From Candidatus Altimarinota bacterium (GTDB lineage: Bacteria; Patescibacteriota; Gracilibacteria; UM-FILTER-43-11): a stretch of 6,238 nt of DNA. The DNA lies in NCBI GenBank assembly GCA_029934675.1, contig JAOZLT010000085.1:1-6238 (forward strand), written 5' to 3'. Position 1 is the stretch's first letter. Each line of letters starts with the position of its first letter. A model generated the notes under the pieces. That model was not told where the DNA came from. It did no database searches and saw only the letters and a list, made by a program, of their open reading frames with translations. The translations under genes and the position numbers were made by a program. Below are positions 4,551 to 6,238 of this stretch, piece by piece.

Positions 4551-5096
4551 ATGAAAGAATTATTCAATATATTATCTAACGTTTCAAACCTTCTAAATGA
4601 GAAACGTTTAGTAAATAGAGGTCATGAAGGACCAGAAATTCATGCAATAAAAGAAGGTAAAAATAAATTTCGAGTTCCTGATGAAATTAAAATTACAGCA
4701 AAAAGACCCAAAGAAGAAGTAGGAAAAGCTCTAAAACTAAATGCAAATAAAACTATGATTAAGGGTAGAGATGCGATAGAAAGAGCAGATAAGCCTGGCG
4801 CTGAAAAATTAAGAGAAGCTGAAAATATAAAGGATACTATGGGAAAAGCTTTGAAAAAAGCTAAGAAATTAGGCTATTCATTCGCAGTTGCACAAAACTA
4901 TCTTATCAAAGCTGTAGAACAACTTATGGAAAAGGGTGGGGCAAAAAACGCTAGAAAGGCTGAAAATATAGTTAATGCTGTATATGGTACTTTAGCTCGT
5001 GAAAAGACAATAGTAAGAAGATCGGGAAGACGTAGTATGTCAATACCAGCTGTTGAAAAAAAACTTAAAGCAGTTGTAGATCGTTATATGAATTAA
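4551..5096 (+). CDS. Basic helical protein with an internal repeat
   Basis: I do not recognise this 181-residue protein. It is strongly basic (42 Lys/Arg against 22 Asp/Glu, net about +20) and predicted mostly helical, without a signal peptide or membrane span. It contains an internal duplication: GAEKLREAENI (83-93) matches GAKNARKAENI (130-140), each followed by a helix ending in Leu, and a GKALK word occurs at both 58-62 and 98-102. Two units of about 40 and 47 residues can thus be drawn. The C-terminus has an arginine cluster (VRRSGRRS, 155-162). The charge and small size would suit a nucleic-acid- or partner-binding protein, but no domain proves it. It lies 77 bp after the acidic coiled-coil gene and is followed by a good terminator. 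Confidence 0.75.
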   Translation: MKELFNILSNVSNLLNEKRLVNRGHEGPEIHAIKEGKNKFRVPDEIKITAKRPKEEVGKALKLNANKTMIKGRDAIERADKPGAEKLREAENIKDTMGKALKKAKKLGYSFAVAQNYLIKAVEQLMEKGGAKNARKAENIVNAVYGTLAREKTIVRRSGRRSMSIPAVEKKLKAVVDRYMN

Positions 5097-5128
5097 ATCT
5101 GTATAGTTCTTCAATTATTTTTAAGTTT

Positions 5129-5166
5129 AAAACCCGACCTCTTATACTAAGAGGAAGGGTTTTTTG
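5129..5166 (+). terminator. Intrinsic terminator of the 4123-5096 operon
   Basis: AAAACCC (5129-5135) pairs with GGGTTTT (5157-5163). After a 2x2 internal loop, CCTCTTA (5138-5144) pairs with TAAGAGG (5148-5154) around a TAC loop. The stem runs into six Ts (5160-5165). It starts 32 bp after the stop codon at 5096 and, with its A-run on the left, may also act on the other strand. Confidence 0.9.
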
Positions 5167-5247
5167 TAATATAATTTACAATTTGATATTAATCATTCGA
5201 AATATTTTGGATTCCCCTAGTACAGATTGAATTCCGCATTTAATTAA

Positions 5248-5269
5248 GAGCCCGACATTCGTCGGGCTC
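5248..5269 (-). terminator. Terminator hairpin of the secreted-protein gene
   Basis: A perfect 9-bp GC-rich stem (GAGCCCGAC at 5248-5256, GTCGGGCTC at 5261-5269) with a 4-nt loop lies 26 bp downstream of the minus-strand stop codon. On the minus strand it is followed by TTAATTAAAT, a poor U-tract, so it may work weakly or protect the mRNA end. The stretch from 5167 to 5247 holds nothing else I can recognise. Confidence 0.7.
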
Positions 5270-5295
5270 GGTGGAGAAGAAGAAACTTTAGTTTT

Positions 5296-5925
5296 TCATC
5301 GCAATTTCTTCTCCAGGGCAGTAATATCGTTAACGAACGATTGAGAAGCACTCAATCGCTTCCATGCAACATTAGAACAGTCACGGAAATCCTTGTCTGC
5401 CGAATGCACCATTGCAATTCTGCAACGAGCCATTACCACAGCAAGATTGGACATATGTTTCCGTATAATTTTTTCCTGCTTAACAAGAATAAATCTTGCT
5501 TGAGCTAGGATAAGAGCCTTTTTAAGCTTCTTAAGCTTGAGCTTAGTCAGAATTTTGCAACTCCTAGCAAGAGAATGAAGAAGTGTTTTACGGAGCTTCT
5601 TCATTGTACTAGGTTTATTTAGGTTCTTGCAAGCCTTAGCAAAATTCGGAACCTTATATTTCTTAATGAGATTATGGAAAAATTTCATATCAGTCTTTTT
5701 GATGTGCTCATCTTTCTGAATACGCAATATAACATACTCAAGTGTCTGGAACTCCCAGCTGACATCCACAGCTGCTCTCGAAGATTTCTTCAGTGCTAAG
5801 AACTCCTTCGAGTCTATTGTGGTATCCGACATCATTTTGAAGTTCGGGTTTGACTTCCGTGGAAGTGCAAACACCTGCGAACAAACAAAAAAACTAATAA
5901 CTAATGCCAAAATCTGAATTTTCAT
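5296..5925 (-). CDS. Secreted lysine-rich four-cysteine protein
   Basis: No family is recognised. The 209-residue product begins with a classical Sec signal peptide (MKIQILALVISFFVCSQVFA, 1-20) and a likely cleavage after VFA. The mature part is helical and very basic, with a KLKLKKLKKALIL stretch (128-140). It holds four cysteines (99, 123, 168, 183), enough for two disulfides. Together these suggest an exported, disulfide-stabilised helical bundle; a binding role for acidic surfaces or nucleic acids is speculation. The start is fixed at 5925 because AGGAG (5936-5932) lies 6 bp before this ATG and the signal peptide begins there. The in-frame ATG at 5967 would put 14 polar residues in front of it. 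This is the only gene in the window with a clear Shine-Dalgarno site, and it has its own promoter and terminator. Confidence 0.82.
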   Translation of the reverse strand: MKIQILALVISFFVCSQVFALPRKSNPNFKMMSDTTIDSKEFLALKKSSRAAVDVSWEFQTLEYVILRIQKDEHIKKTDMKFFHNLIKKYKVPNFAKACKNLNKPSTMKKLRKTLLHSLARSCKILTKLKLKKLKKALILAQARFILVKQEKIIRKHMSNLAVVMARCRIAMVHSADKDFRDCSNVAWKRLSASQSFVNDITALEKKLR

Positions 5926-6088
5926 AACAAACTCCTGTTTTGTTGATGCTGATTTGTATCTCGGCATCAGCCGAAATAGTTATATATCACTGCCTATATC
6001 GGCCGGCGGGTCTGTCACTAACGACAGCCAAAAACGCTCGGCACAGTGTGTTAAATATCATGCCATTTGCCGAACATATCAGTCAAAT
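5926..6088 (-). promoter_or_regulatory. Long structured leader of the secreted-protein gene
   Basis: If transcription starts about 7 bp past the -10 box, the leader is about 160 nt. It holds several hairpins: CTGTC/GACAG (6012-6016 and 6023-6027), TCGGC/GCCGA with a 4-nt loop (5961-5965 and 5970-5974), and TGATGC/GCATCA (5944-5949 and 5964-5969). The last two share bases 5964-5969 and exclude each other, and the second lies 7 bp from the AGGAG site. This would suit control of translation by alternative folds. It matches no riboswitch class that I know. Confidence 0.4.
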
Positions 6089-6095
6089 GGTATAT

Positions 6096-6123
6096 AGTGT
6101 ACTATATTTTAGAAAAATGTCAA
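6096..6123 (-). promoter_or_regulatory. Promoter of the secreted-protein gene with palindromic operator
   Basis: On the minus strand a perfect -35 box TTGACA (6123-6118) is followed after 16 bp by TACACT (6101-6096, 4 of 6). The -10 region is covered by the palindrome ATATAGT-GT-ACTATAT (6092-6107), a typical shape for a repressor site. Further inverted repeats flank the promoter: TTTGCCGAA (6066-6074) with TTCGGCAAA (6161-6169), and CCATTTG (6063-6069) with CAAATGG (6084-6090). Confidence 0.5.
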
Positions 6124-6196
6124 GAAAATATTTCTGAAAAGTTTTAAATTCTATTTTCAATTCGGCAAACAAAACATGTAAAGAGCCAGTATTTTA

Positions 6197-6225
6197 TTGA
6201 CATCATTAATATTTATCAGTACAAC
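6197..6225 (+). promoter_or_regulatory. Possible divergent promoter at the window edge
   Basis: On the plus strand a perfect TTGACA (6197-6202) is followed after 17 bp by TACAAC (6220-6225, 4 of 6). It would drive a gene starting beyond the window. The sequence is very AT-rich, so a chance match is possible. Confidence 0.3.
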
Positions 6226-6238
6226 AATAACATTATTA

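Noticed and set aside
5926..5967. Earlier in-frame ATG for the secreted protein
   Set aside because: It would put 14 polar residues before the signal peptide and ignore the ideally placed AGGAG site.
5940..6137. 65-codon plus-strand open frame upstream of the secreted-protein gene
   Set aside because: It covers the promoter and leader of the opposite-strand gene, has no Shine-Dalgarno site, and its translation has no recognisable features.
1..6238. Alternative genetic code with TGA as glycine
   Set aside because: TGA ends at least two genes at sensible places (1691 and 5296), and the recognised proteins need no TGA read-through.

Overview
The window looks like part of a small, AT-rich bacterial genome of the Candidate Phyla Radiation type (Patescibacteria/Peregrinibacteria-like). 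This placement is an inference. It rests on the low GC, compact genes, near absence of Shine-Dalgarno sequences, several unrecognised small proteins, and AT-rich or 'cgaaat'-type filler between genes. TGA is used as a stop (genes at 1691-2362 and 5296-5925), so the TGA=Gly code of Gracilibacteria/Absconditabacteria is unlikely.

Layout. (1) 102-1557, plus strand: the tail of a riboflavin operon, with riboflavin synthase (ribE), lumazine synthase (ribH) and a small STAS-domain protein. RibH makes 6,7-dimethyl-8-ribityllumazine and RibE dismutates it to riboflavin. The other pathway genes (ribD, ribBA) would lie to the left. (2) 1557-1690: a 134-bp imperfect palindrome between convergent genes. 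(3) 1691-2362, minus strand: an unrecognised helical protein. (4) 2476-3982, minus strand: an unusual cassette. A complete gene for ribosomal protein L27 (rpmA) occurs twice in a perfectly identical 285-bp block. Between the copies lie a gene for a membrane-anchored protein and a degraded IS30-family insertion sequence whose right end stops 3 bp from the second rpmA block. The rpmA promoter is seen only at the right copy and the likely rpmA terminator only at the left copy, as expected if extra DNA separated an ancestral single gene's promoter from its terminator.

(5) 4072-5166, plus strand: a strong extended -10 promoter, an acidic coiled-coil protein, a very basic protein with an internal repeat, and a good intrinsic terminator, which together form a two-gene operon of unknown function. 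(6) 5248-6238, minus strand: a secreted, lysine-rich, four-cysteine protein. Unlike every other gene here it has a clear AGGAG Shine-Dalgarno site, a perfect TTGACA -35 box with palindromes over and around the promoter, and a predicted leader of about 160 nt with competing hairpins.

The strongest leads are the perfect rpmA duplication flanked by an IS30 relic, the acidic/basic gene pair, and the elaborate control region of the secreted protein. No tRNA, rRNA or CRISPR array was seen.
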